In this document: piece after piece, positions 1 through 6,614 of the stretch | Layout of the letters: each line of letters starts with the position of its first letter | Position numbering within the stretch: the stretch's first letter is position 1 | DNA from: Hyphomicrobiales bacterium | GTDB lineage: Bacteria > Pseudomonadota > Alphaproteobacteria > Rhizobiales > Aestuariivirgaceae | Length of the DNA stretch: 15,408 nucleotides | Assembly: GCA_023266715.1 (NCBI GenBank) | Contig: JAHFPK010000037.1 | Span: 1 to 15,408, forward strand | Direction: 5' to 3' | Notes under the pieces: model-generated | Seen by the model: the letters and a program-made list of their open reading frames with translations, nothing else | Told to the model about the DNA's origin: nothing | The model's database searches: none | Program-made: the position numbers and the translations under genes

Positions 1-66
1 ATCGCAGATAAAATGCTTGATTTGGAGCAACAGGATCAGAACCAGAACGGCATTGTTTGTCATCAT
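1..66 (-). CDS. 5' end of a membrane protein, possibly DUF3307-like (partial)
   Basis: Two adjacent ATG codons on the minus strand, at 66 and 63, open a reading frame of 22 codons that leaves the window at its left edge. The visible residues are a short polar start (MMTNNA), then a strongly hydrophobic run VLVLILLLQ, then IKHFICD. A hydrophobic first helix followed by a His/Phe/Asp motif of this kind resembles the start of small DUF3307-family inner-membrane proteins, but 22 residues are too few for a firm family call. No strong ribosome binding site is visible. The gene points away from the partner-switching module, so the space 67-306 would be a divergent promoter region. Confidence 0.4.
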   Translation of the reverse strand, partial: MMTNNAVLVLILLLQIKHFICD

Positions 67-195
67 GACACCATGGTTAGGCAAACTTGTTGACGAGATC
101 AATACATCTGAATGCACTAGTTTTCGCGCTGCTCCATTCCCTTGTTGACGGCTGCACGGCGGATGCAAGGCAGCACGTGCAGACATTTGAGAAAC

Positions 196-213
196 CTGTT
201 ATGTTATTGTCAT
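196..213 (+). promoter_or_regulatory. Candidate PHO box upstream of the partner-switching module
   Basis: Two half-sites, CTGTTAT (196-202) and TTGTCAT (207-213), are separated by four bases. They match 12 of the 14 fixed positions of the tandem CTGTCAT-n4-CTGTCAT PHO box bound by PhoB. At the canonical distance (ten bases on) lies TTTGGT (224-229), a poor -10. A better hexamer, TATCTT (229-234), sits five bases further than canonical. The start codon of the STAS gene is about 110 bases downstream. The rest of the 67-321 gap shows no convincing gene. The half-site match is seen directly; PhoB control is inferred. Confidence 0.45.
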
Positions 214-321
214 ACTTCTTCGATTTGGTATCTTTGCAGATTTCAATTTTCGACCTCGACTGGGATGAAACCCTGTGCGAGGTTCCAACGCAGGGTGGTA
301 TGCAACGTGGCCGATGATGCA

Positions 322-660
322 ATGAGTTTGGATATCGTTGACATGGACAGTGGAATTACAAATGTCCTGCTGTCCGGGCGCATGGATCTCCAGGGAGCTC
401 TCGCCGTCGACAAGCAATTCAGCGCCATTGCGGATGAGAAGAAAAAAGTCGTGATCGACTTGTCAAAAGTAACATTTTTGGCTTCGCTTGGCATCAGGAC
501 ATTGATCATGAGCTGCAAAACGCTAGCCAGCAAGGGCGGCGACATGGTGCTTCTCAATCCCCAGCCCAATGTGGAAAAGGTGCTGCGGACAAGCGGTGTG
601 GACACAGTGATCAAAATCGTCCGTGACATGAATACGGCGGCGGCAATTTTCAGCAGGTGA
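322..660 (+). CDS. STAS-domain anti-sigma factor antagonist (RsbV/SpoIIAA type)
   Basis: A 112-residue single-domain STAS protein. It opens with MSLDIVDMDSG and shows the usual STAS strand pattern: the LSGRMDLQGA strand and turn, the VVIDLSKVTFLASLGIR core, then a helix and the GDMVLLNP strand. In partner switching such a protein binds the kinase encoded next to it when unphosphorylated and is released when phosphorylated on a serine in the loop before the third helix. Here that loop reads LASLG: a serine is present, but the Asp of the classical DSSG/DSTG loop is Ala. A GTG at 307, preceded by AGGGTGG, is an alternative start that adds five residues; ATG 322 fits the usual domain start better. 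The stop codon overlaps the start of the next gene (GTGA), so the two are probably translated together. Confidence 0.85.
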   Translation: MSLDIVDMDSGITNVLLSGRMDLQGALAVDKQFSAIADEKKKVVIDLSKVTFLASLGIRTLIMSCKTLASKGGDMVLLNPQPNVEKVLRTSGVDTVIKIVRDMNTAAAIFSR

Positions 661-1127
661 GTGCAGTTCACAAGCAGCACGCCCATCATTCCAATATCTG
701 GCGCAGGGCATTTGTCGGCACCATGGAAGGTATCTCTGCTGCCGCGCACTGGGTTGACACAATCGCAGCCGACCAGCAGTTGCCGGAGCAGATTTTGTTT
801 GCATTGCAGGTGTGTCTCGAGGAATTACTCACCAATATTGTTCGCCATGGAGGAACCGAAAGCAGCGGCGATCTGTCAGTGGTGCCGATCCCTCCCCTGA
901 ATGTGGAAATCAGTATCAGCACCGGCGCTCAACGTGTAAGCATGACCGTCGAAGATGATGGAAAACCGTTCGATGTCGTGAATGCGCCAGCCCACCGAAT
1001 CGATCAGCCGTTAAGTGCGATTGAACCCGGTGGGCTCGGCATTCAGCTCATTAGGAATTTCGCCAGCTCAATAAAATACGAACAGGCAGGGCTTGGTAAT
1101 CGCGTCGTCGTTGAGTTTTTGCTTTAA
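657..1127 (+). CDS. Anti-sigma factor-type serine kinase / HATPase (RsbW-like)
   Basis: A 156-residue GHKL ATPase of the RsbW/SpoIIAB type. The ATP-binding motifs are clear: an N-box with E55 and N60 (EELLTN, followed by VRHGG), a G1 box EDDGKPFD (99-106) and a G2 box GGLGIQL (125-131). There is no dimerisation and phosphoacceptor (HisKA) domain, so it is not a histidine kinase. By family it would phosphorylate the STAS protein and sequester a target protein. It starts at GTG 657, overlapping the previous stop by four bases. ATG 723 is possible but would cost 22 residues of the N-terminal strand. No sigma factor gene lies in the window, so the released partner is unknown and need not be a sigma factor. 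Confidence 0.85.
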   Translation: MSAVHKQHAHHSNIWRRAFVGTMEGISAAAHWVDTIAADQQLPEQILFALQVCLEELLTNIVRHGGTESSGDLSVVPIPPLNVEISISTGAQRVSMTVEDDGKPFDVVNAPAHRIDQPLSAIEPGGLGIQLIRNFASSIKYEQAGLGNRVVVEFLL

Positions 1128-1157
1128 ATGAATTGACCGACTAAGCATGCTCCTGTG

Positions 1158-2459
1158 ATGAGTGATATTACTGAATTTGGCGCTTCCAAACAAAACCACC
1201 TCCATGCCGAAGCCCTGGAAGTGGCACTGAAGTCACTCCCCCAGGTCCACCTCAACTCGGGCGAAATACTGGTTCAGCAGGGTGAAGCCAGCGACGCTGC
1301 GTTTTTTCTGAAACAAGGTACCGTAACCGTCTATGGCGAAACACTCTTTGGGTCGGTACCGTTGGCCACCATTCATGCCCCGCAACTCATCGGTGAAATT
1401 GGCGTTCTTGCCGACCTGCCACGCACGGCAAGCGTCAAGGCCGTAACACCCACCACAGTGTACCGGATAAGCCGGTCTGCGCTTCTTGAGATTGGCCGGA
1501 AAACTCCAGATTTGCTGCTTTTTATTATTGGGCAGCTGGGACGTCAGCTCGACGGCGTGAACCGGGCCGTGAGCCTTTACACCAATGCCCTCGCAGCCCT
1601 TGAAAAGCGGGAATTTGACTCGCGAATTTTGGAACAACTGGAAAATCCTCCCCTGCAACTGGCGGATTTTTCCGCCGCCTTCCGTCGTTTTGCCAGCCAG
1701 ATCCTTGATAAGCGGCGCCAGCACGATGAATTGGCAAGTGCGGCCATCATCCAGCAGTCATTCCTTCCAAAAACCTCCAATTTGGCCGCAGCCGACGGCG
1801 CTCTTGATCTCCATGCGCAAATGCGGCCCGCCCGGGAGGTTGGCGGCGATTTCTACGACTTCTTCATGCTGGACGCGGATCATCTCGCGATAGCAATTGG
1901 CGATATCTGCGGCAAGGGCATAGCAGCGAGCCTCTTCATGGCTGTTGTGGTCACCGTCCTGCGCACCGCCGCCCATGAGGAAAAGGGTGTGGCATCAACA
2001 ATATCACGCGCCAATGCTCTTCTGTGCCGGGACAATGCAGCGTCGATGTTTGCCACGGTCTTCTATGCCGTTTTGAACCTGCGCACCGGGCTTCTCGAGT
2101 ATTGCAATTGCGGTCACAATGCCCCCTTCCACCTTCTCACCTCTGGTGAAACCCGCAGCCTCCCGGCCACTGGATTACCTTTGGCACTTTTTGCGGATCG
2201 ATCACCAGCAATGGCCAGCGTGACACTTTCCGGTTCCGATACCCTGGTCCTGTTCACCGATGGCGTTACTGAAGCCATGAACCCGTCTCAGGAAGAACTT
2301 GGTGAAGCCGCATTCATCGAAACACTTGTCGGTTCCTCTGACCTGCCGCCTGCCGAAATTGTTTCGCGCATTTTCTCTACCGTCGATTCATTCTCACAGG
2401 GAACAGAACAGACGGATGACATTACCTGCATCGTGGTTCGGCGCCGGCCATCCATTTGA
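1158..2459 (+). CDS. PP2C/SpoIIE-family phosphatase with N-terminal cyclic-nucleotide-binding domain (RsbU-like)
   Basis: A 433-residue cytosolic two-domain protein. Residues about 25-135 form a cyclic-nucleotide-binding domain; its phosphate-binding cassette reads IGEIG (78-82) and PRTASV (88-93), so the key Glu and Arg are both present. A helical linker (about 140-200) leads to a SpoIIE-type PP2C domain (about 215-433) with metal-binding Asp residues in EVGGDFYD (D231) and GDICGKG (D249), plus later LFTDGVTEA and DDITCIVV motifs. By family it dephosphorylates the STAS antagonist and so drives the partner switch; the N-terminal domain suggests that a cyclic nucleotide controls the activity. 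GTG 1155 directly precedes ATG 1158; the ATG is preferred. It lies 30 bases after the kinase gene and probably shares its transcript. Confidence 0.88.
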   Translation: MSDITEFGASKQNHLHAEALEVALKSLPQVHLNSGEILVQQGEASDAAFFLKQGTVTVYGETLFGSVPLATIHAPQLIGEIGVLADLPRTASVKAVTPTTVYRISRSALLEIGRKTPDLLLFIIGQLGRQLDGVNRAVSLYTNALAALEKREFDSRILEQLENPPLQLADFSAAFRRFASQILDKRRQHDELASAAIIQQSFLPKTSNLAAADGALDLHAQMRPAREVGGDFYDFFMLDADHLAIAIGDICGKGIAASLFMAVVVTVLRTAAHEEKGVASTISRANALLCRDNAASMFATVFYAVLNLRTGLLEYCNCGHNAPFHLLTSGETRSLPATGLPLALFADRSPAMASVTLSGSDTLVLFTDGVTEAMNPSQEELGEAAFIETLVGSSDLPPAEIVSRIFSTVDSFSQGTEQTDDITCIVVRRRPSI

Positions 2460-2533
2460 CGGTACCGGAAGATATGTGATTATGTTTGGCTGAACCCACG
2501 CAGATCATAGCATAAATTCCAGGAAAATTTGAA

Positions 2534-3340
2534 ATGAGATGTCTTGTCGTTGCCGACCTGCACTATTCCCTGCCGCAGTATGATTGGGTCATAAACGTTG
2601 CCAAGCGCTTCGACCTAGTTATCATCGCCGGAGACCATCTCGACCTGAGCTCTTTGGTCGAGGGCCGGGCCCAAACCGTTGTCATCCGCAAATACATCGA
2701 ACTTCTGCGCAGCAAGACACAAGTCATCACATGCTCAGGCAACCATGACCTCGATTCACGGGATGGGTCGGGCGAAAAGGTTGCGAAATGGATCAGCGAC
2801 ATTGGGCTGAGTGGCGTGCCCTCGGACGGGCAATCATTTATCCTTGAGGACACGCTCTTCACCATCTGCCCGTGGTGGGACGGCCCGCTGACTCGCGAGA
2901 AGATAGGTGCGCAACTGGCAGCCGACGCCCTGAAGCGGACCGGGCGCTGGTTCTGGGTGCATCACGCCCCATCTGACAAGTCTCCCACAAGTTGGGCGGG
3001 CAGCAGGTATTTCGGTGACGCCCCGCTTCTCGAATGGATAACCCAATACAAGCCCGACATGGTCTTCTCCGGCCATGTCCACCAGTCGCCGTTCATAAAG
3101 GATGGCTCATGGGTTGACCGTATAGGTGATACGTGGGTTTTCAATGTCGGGCAGCAGTTTGGAGCACCCCCCGCTCACATCATTTTCGACACGGAGAAAG
3201 ACGAAGCGGTTTGGCTTTCGGCAGCAGGATTTCAGTCCATCCGTTTTGATCAGCCGCTCACGCGCCCGCTGCCAAAGCTTGCAACCCCTCCCGCCTGGCT
3301 CACATCGCAGGATCCGGCAGGCGGTCAGAACCCGGCATGA
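2534..3340 (+). CDS. Calcineurin-like metallophosphoesterase, substrate unknown
   Basis: A 268-residue protein with the full set of binuclear-metal phosphoesterase motifs: DLH (D8, H10), GDHLD (D34), GNHD (N70, H71), a His in WVHHAPS (143) and GHVH (H181, H183). It has no signal peptide or membrane segment, so it is probably cytosolic. AGGA ten bases before ATG 2534 is a good ribosome binding site. It lies 74 bases after the phosphatase gene on the same strand and could be its last co-transcribed gene. The substrate cannot be read from the sequence; this superfamily includes nucleotidases, cyclic-nucleotide phosphodiesterases and protein phosphatases. It is distinct from the PlcP-type enzyme at 6723. 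Its last 41 bases overlap the end of the convergent gene at 3300-3785. Confidence 0.8.
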   Translation: MRCLVVADLHYSLPQYDWVINVAKRFDLVIIAGDHLDLSSLVEGRAQTVVIRKYIELLRSKTQVITCSGNHDLDSRDGSGEKVAKWISDIGLSGVPSDGQSFILEDTLFTICPWWDGPLTREKIGAQLAADALKRTGRWFWVHHAPSDKSPTSWAGSRYFGDAPLLEWITQYKPDMVFSGHVHQSPFIKDGSWVDRIGDTWVFNVGQQFGAPPAHIIFDTEKDEAVWLSAAGFQSIRFDQPLTRPLPKLATPPAWLTSQDPAGGQNPA

Positions 3341-3785
3341 ATTCAGCCTCCTGCTGGTGAATGAGACTTGCAAGCACGTCGCTCACCATCCCAAGGTGGT
3401 TGCCTTGCCCGGCGTACTGGCGCTTCAGGTCAACAAGATAGGTTGTCGCCGAATTCAGCCGCTGCGCGAGAAGGCGGGCGATCACAAAGGCGATCTGCGG
3501 GTCAGATTTCAGGAATCCACCGGCATCATCGAAAGCATAGACTGTTGAAGGTTTAAGGACGCGGACAGTAGCCGTATGAGGCGTATCAAGGAGGATCGAC
3601 ATTTCACCAAAGACTGAGCCGGGCTCGCTGACGACAGCCACCTGTGTCTCGCCGCGGACCACTTCTATCGTGCCCTCTTCCAAAACATAGATATATCCGG
3701 ACCTGCCACCCTCCGTGAGAAGCACCGTCCCAGGAACAACCATCTTTTTTTTCTTGGGATCGCAATTTTCAAGTACCGATTGCAT
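3300..3785 (-). CDS. Stand-alone cyclic-nucleotide-binding-fold protein
   Basis: A 161-residue protein consisting essentially of one cNMP-binding beta-barrel (about residues 15-115) with a short C-terminal tail. There is no DNA-binding helix-turn-helix after it, so it is not a CRP/FNR transcription factor. The phosphate-binding cassette reads FGEMS (59-63), but the following motif is PHTATV (69-74): the Arg that normally contacts the cyclic phosphate is His70. Nucleotide binding may therefore be weak, altered or lost. ATG 3785 is chosen because AGGG lies eight bases upstream; a frame extension to a TTG at 3812 has no such support. It converges on the metallophosphoesterase gene and overlaps it by 41 bases. 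With the cNMP domain at 1158-2459, this makes two such folds within 3 kb. Confidence 0.82.
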   Translation of the reverse strand: MQSVLENCDPKKKKMVVPGTVLLTEGGRSGYIYVLEEGTIEVVRGETQVAVVSEPGSVFGEMSILLDTPHTATVRVLKPSTVYAFDDAGGFLKSDPQIAFVIARLLAQRLNSATTYLVDLKRQYAGQGNHLGMVSDVLASLIHQQEAEFMPGSDRLPDPAM

Positions 3786-3804
3786 CGCACACACCCTTTC
3801 GACC

Positions 3805-3822
3805 TGTCGCAAAACAGCGACA
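3805..3822. promoter_or_regulatory. Inverted repeat upstream of the stand-alone cNMP-fold gene
   Basis: TGTCGC (3805-3810) and GCGACA (3817-3822) form a perfect 6-bp inverted repeat around AAAACA. It lies 19 to 37 bases before ATG 3785, so it could be an operator or a small hairpin in the leader. The arm spacing is longer than in a standard CRP/FNR site. No function can be assigned. Confidence 0.25.
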
Positions 3823-3943
3823 AAAGTTCCAGACCGCAGAAGATATCGAAAGCATCACTGACTTCAACAGTTAATTCCGCCAGCATCGGAACTGCACAAA
3901 AATTCAGCATCCAACGTGACGCGAGTTAACGAAGTGGTTGCCT

Positions 3944-4258
3944 CTACTTTCTGAAGAGCTTGCCTGCGGCACTTTCCGAAACATCGCCAAGATTGATCAA
4001 AACCTGGGCCGCAAGCCTGCGGGCGTTTCTCAAATCTGCCGAGTAGACGATTTTCCGGCCCTGCCGGTGTCCGTCTATCAGGCCACACCGCGTCAGGGCT
4101 GCAATATGCGATGACAATGTATTCTGCCGCACCTTGAGCGTCCCCGCGATATCGCCAGCCGCCATCCCATGTTTCCTGCTCACCAGCAGGCGCATCACCC
4201 GCCAGCGCGTTTGTTCGCCAAGGGCACGAAGCGCCGAAATGACCTCCAATTCATCCAT
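3944..4258 (-). CDS. ArsR-family winged-helix transcriptional regulator
   Basis: A 104-residue single-domain regulator. Residues 1-30 (LEVISALRALGEQTRWRVMRLL) are the usual first helices of the ArsR fold; QNTLSSHIAAL (45-55) is the recognition helix, and HRQGRKIVYS (64-73) the wing. The only cysteine is C58, so the classical metal site (ELCVCDL-type motif) is absent and metal or arsenic sensing is unlikely. No arsenic resistance gene is nearby. The start at ATG 4258 is supported by the domain start and by a PHO box at 4281-4298 whose expected transcript start falls on this ATG. An upstream frame extension to 4378 would run through that promoter. I infer a secondary regulator of the phosphate response, perhaps of the adjacent btaAB/plcP genes. 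Confidence 0.83.
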   Translation of the reverse strand: MDELEVISALRALGEQTRWRVMRLLVSRKHGMAAGDIAGTLKVRQNTLSSHIAALTRCGLIDGHRQGRKIVYSADLRNARRLAAQVLINLGDVSESAAGKLFRK

Positions 4259-4280
4259 ACTTCGAGAATGATCGATATGA

Positions 4281-4298
4281 ATGACAGCTGTATGACAA
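4281..4298 (-). promoter_or_regulatory. Strong candidate PHO box driving the ArsR-family gene
   Basis: Read on the minus strand, TTGTCAT (4298-4292), ACAG, CTGTCAT (4287-4281) match 13 of the 14 fixed positions of the tandem PHO box; this is the best match in the window. Ten bases downstream lies CATTCT (4270-4265), a weak -10. Transcription would begin seven or so bases later, on or next to the A of ATG 4258, predicting a leaderless mRNA. PhoB binding is inferred. Confidence 0.65.
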
Positions 4299-4347
4299 TT
4301 CTTTAAGTTTCCAAGCTGCCAAAAATACGAAGGAGAGGGACTAAACC

Positions 4348-4716
4348 ATGGACGACAAGAAACCAGCAAAGAAGCCAAAGCCCGCCAACCAGATGGAGTT
4401 CTCCGGTCGCCTGGAAAGCATCAATATCAACGGTGGCGGAAGCCACTTCCAGTTCGTGGTTGCAAATAAGACCGGCGGCAGTTCTTATTTGCTGGATTCC
4501 ACCAACCAGCCCAGTTTTGCCACATTGGCGTCACTCGTCACTGCCGCCTACATGGCTGGCAAGAAAATCCACGTAAAGGCTACGCCAAACGGCGATGGAT
4601 TGCCCTTCGCAAGCGAAATCAGGATCGGTGCAAAGCCAAAGGCCCCCAAGGTCAAGAAGGCAAAACCCGCAAAACGCGTCAAGGGGCCGCTGATTGAGGC
4701 CCAGCCTGCGGCTTGA
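4348..4716 (+). CDS. Small basic protein of unknown function
   Basis: A 122-residue protein I do not recognise. It has a short lysine/proline/alanine-rich N-terminus (1-14), a compact core (about 15-95) and a strongly basic C-terminal tail (about 96-112). The core alternates short beta-type stretches (FSGRLESINI, SHFQFVVAN, KKIHVKA, ASEIRIG) with one likely helix (FATLASLVTAAYMAG), suggesting a small beta-barrel, perhaps OB-like. The charged tails would suit binding to nucleic acid or anionic membrane, but that is inference. It has no signal peptide. GGAGAGGG, ending about nine bases before ATG 4348, is an excellent ribosome binding site and supports a real gene. It is divergent from arsR and converges on btaB, sharing 38 bases at the 3' ends. 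Confidence 0.75.
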   Translation: MDDKKPAKKPKPANQMEFSGRLESININGGGSHFQFVVANKTGGSSYLLDSTNQPSFATLASLVTAAYMAGKKIHVKATPNGDGLPFASEIRIGAKPKAPKVKKAKPAKRVKGPLIEAQPAA

Positions 4717-5368
4717 TTTTGGCGAGCCAGATGTAACCACGGTAAGGCGCTTCAAAATGAATTGAAGCGCCACTGGCCTTTGCAAGTCTGGCAAGTTCAT
4801 TTCTCAAATCTGCCCGCGGCGACACATGGAAAAGGTCAAGCCAGCGGAAAAGCATGGTGCGAACGCCGCGTGCCAAGGCCTCACACTGGCCAAAGTCAAC
4901 AATGTGGAGTTCACCATCGCTTGCCAACAGGCTGAAGGCGTGGCGCAGTGCAGTCTGCCAATCCGGAACCATCGACAGGGTGTAGGAGAAATAGATACGG
5001 TCAAACCGGTGCTGGCCAAGCGCAGCTACAGGATCAAATGACGTCGCATCGGCGCAGGCAAAATGCACCCGTTTGTCGAGTCCCATGCGGCTCACGGTGC
5101 CAAGGGCTGTCTTCAACATCTCCTGCGATATGTCGATGCCAAATAATTTCGCGTGGCTATAACGCTGCGCCGCGCCAATAAGGTTGCGGCCCGTGCCACA
5201 GCCAATCTCCAGGATTGAACCACCTGGAGGCGGAGTCAAACGATCAAGGAGTCGATCACGCCCCAACAAGTAATAGCGCCGGCTGGCGTCATAGAAATGC
5301 CGCTGAAACCGGTACATCCGGTCCATGGCTTCGCCATGGCCGGGCAAGCTCTCAATGTGTGCGTTCAT
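4679..5368 (-). CDS. btaB: BtaB: SAM-dependent N-methyltransferase of betaine lipid (DGTS) synthesis
   Basis: A 229-residue class I methyltransferase. Motif I is LEIGCGTGRN (53-62), followed by FGIDIS at the second strand and a DRIYFSYTLSMVPDW region typical of BtaB. In the family it adds three methyl groups to the amino group of diacylglycerylhomoserine, producing diacylglyceryl-trimethylhomoserine (DGTS) at the inner membrane. The start ATG 5368 gives the family's normal length and lies 17 bases inside the end of btaA, so the pair is translationally coupled. An in-frame ATG at 5386 is possible but less likely. A standalone methyltransferase of this class could be many things; the btaA neighbour makes the assignment firm. 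Confidence 0.9.
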   Translation of the reverse strand: MNAHIESLPGHGEAMDRMYRFQRHFYDASRRYYLLGRDRLLDRLTPPPGGSILEIGCGTGRNLIGAAQRYSHAKLFGIDISQEMLKTALGTVSRMGLDKRVHFACADATSFDPVAALGQHRFDRIYFSYTLSMVPDWQTALRHAFSLLASDGELHIVDFGQCEALARGVRTMLFRWLDLFHVSPRADLRNELARLAKASGASIHFEAPYRGYIWLAKIKPQAGPQSAAP

Positions 5369-6590
5369 AGATATGAAAGCCGCCATAAATGGAAGACCGG
5401 TCGCGCTCACCGAGTTCCCGGGAGCGCCCACCGAGATAGCGCCAATGACGCAAGACCTCACCGTCCACGCGGCCCGGAAGAATGGTCTCCGTTCCCGCGG
5501 TCCGGAAAATCACTCGCGCCTCGGGCGTTGCGGCACGCGATACGGCGCGCCATAGGGCGTTGAGTTGAATGTCTGTCATCCAGTCCTGTGCATCCAGCAA
5601 CACAAACCGGTCAACGCTCTTGGCAGGCATGGCTTCCAGTGCGTCGGTCAGGGATATCTGGCTGACCGTAACGCGGCCCGCATTGGCCCGAAGCAGCGCA
5701 AATTTGTCTTCAGTCAGGTAGGGCGGCAAAGGGCCGGAAGCGCCCGGTGCATAGCTTCTGCCAAAAGCCTGCCAGGTGAAGTAATTCTCCCTGAGCGAAA
5801 AGCCGCAGGTCAGCCGCTCAAGCCGCTTGTGAAGGACATCCGCCATCCGGCCGCCGTCAGCAAGCGCTTCGTATTGCGCCGGCGGAATGCCAAGGCCGTA
5901 AAGGGAAACCTTGCGGTCAGTCAGCCATTTGACCAGCGGTCTTTGGAACAATGGGGCGATTTCAGTTTCAAAAAACTGTCTTTGCTGCTCTACCGAGCGG
6001 CATTCAAGCAGTGCCTTGAGATCGCAGCCGTAAAGCTTTGCCATGATGTGGCCCATGCCAATAAAACGGCCCAGCAAACCCTTTCGGTAAATATTGCTCT
6101 GGAAATGTTTGACCCGCTTTCTGCCGGTCCAACTGCGGCTTTCCCAATATTTGCGGGTGTCGCGATCAATCACGGGACGCAGATAGCGTCCGTAGTCGCG
6201 GGTATTTTGACGGTCATCCGCCTCGCCAAAGAACCGATAGAATTCCTGCCAGCCCGGAAGCGCTGCAAGGCCGGCAAGCTTAAGACGCGTCAGCGCCACA
6301 TGCGTGCGATTAAGGTCAACCGCCGTGACGCGTGCAGGCGAGGCTGTAAGATAGCTCAGCGCATTGCATCCACCCGATGCGATCGTGACAAGATGATGGT
6401 GAGGCTTGATCTCCATCGCCGCCATATCCACAACCGGGTCTTCCCAGATTTGCGGGTAGACAAGGCCCTGGAAGGCAAGGCTGAAGATTCGCTCCAACGC
6501 ACCTTCAAAGCTCAGCATCCGGTTTCGGTGAACAGCATGGCCGACCAAATTGCCACTGCGCGGTGTTTCCATAACCGTGTCGAATGCCAT
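5352..6590 (-). CDS. btaA: BtaA: SAM:diacylglycerol 3-amino-3-carboxypropyltransferase (DUF3419)
   Basis: A 412-residue protein, the size of Rhodobacter BtaA. Residues 46-51 (PQIWED), the SAM-binding region TIASGGCNALSYL (69-81) followed by VTAVDLNRTHVAL (88-100), and the C-terminal VDRFVLLDAQDWM are characteristic of the DUF3419 family. BtaA moves the 3-amino-3-carboxypropyl group of S-adenosylmethionine onto diacylglycerol, the first step of DGTS synthesis. ATG 6590 is preferred because AAAGGA sits six bases upstream; ATG 6605 in the same frame lacks a ribosome binding site. It overlaps btaB by 17 bases. A PHO-type promoter lies upstream at 6632-6665, agreeing with the known phosphate-starvation induction of btaAB in rhizobia. 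Confidence 0.93.
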   Translation of the reverse strand: MAFDTVMETPRSGNLVGHAVHRNRMLSFEGALERIFSLAFQGLVYPQIWEDPVVDMAAMEIKPHHHLVTIASGGCNALSYLTASPARVTAVDLNRTHVALTRLKLAGLAALPGWQEFYRFFGEADDRQNTRDYGRYLRPVIDRDTRKYWESRSWTGRKRVKHFQSNIYRKGLLGRFIGMGHIMAKLYGCDLKALLECRSVEQQRQFFETEIAPLFQRPLVKWLTDRKVSLYGLGIPPAQYEALADGGRMADVLHKRLERLTCGFSLRENYFTWQAFGRSYAPGASGPLPPYLTEDKFALLRANAGRVTVSQISLTDALEAMPAKSVDRFVLLDAQDWMTDIQLNALWRAVSRAATPEARVIFRTAGTETILPGRVDGEVLRHWRYLGGRSRELGERDRSSIYGGFHIYERTH

Positions 6591-6614
6591 CGCGAATCCT
6601 TTCATGAACCAATT

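Noticed and set aside
58..70. Inverted repeat TGTCAT-C-ATGACA near the left-edge gene, resembling PHO half-sites.
   Set aside because: PHO boxes need half-sites in tandem with a four-base gap. Here they are inverted and overlap the start codons of the left-edge gene.
142..321. N-terminal extension of the STAS gene to 142.
   Set aside because: The extension has no STAS-like sequence, has no ribosome binding site, and would cover the PHO-box-like site; the domain begins at 322.
243..749. 168-codon open frame on the minus strand opposite the STAS gene.
   Set aside because: It overlaps two well-supported genes and has no recognisable motif or ribosome binding site.
3944..4258. Arsenic or metal resistance function for the ArsR-family protein.
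   Set aside because: The classical cysteine metal site is missing and no arsenate reductase or arsenite pump gene is in the window.
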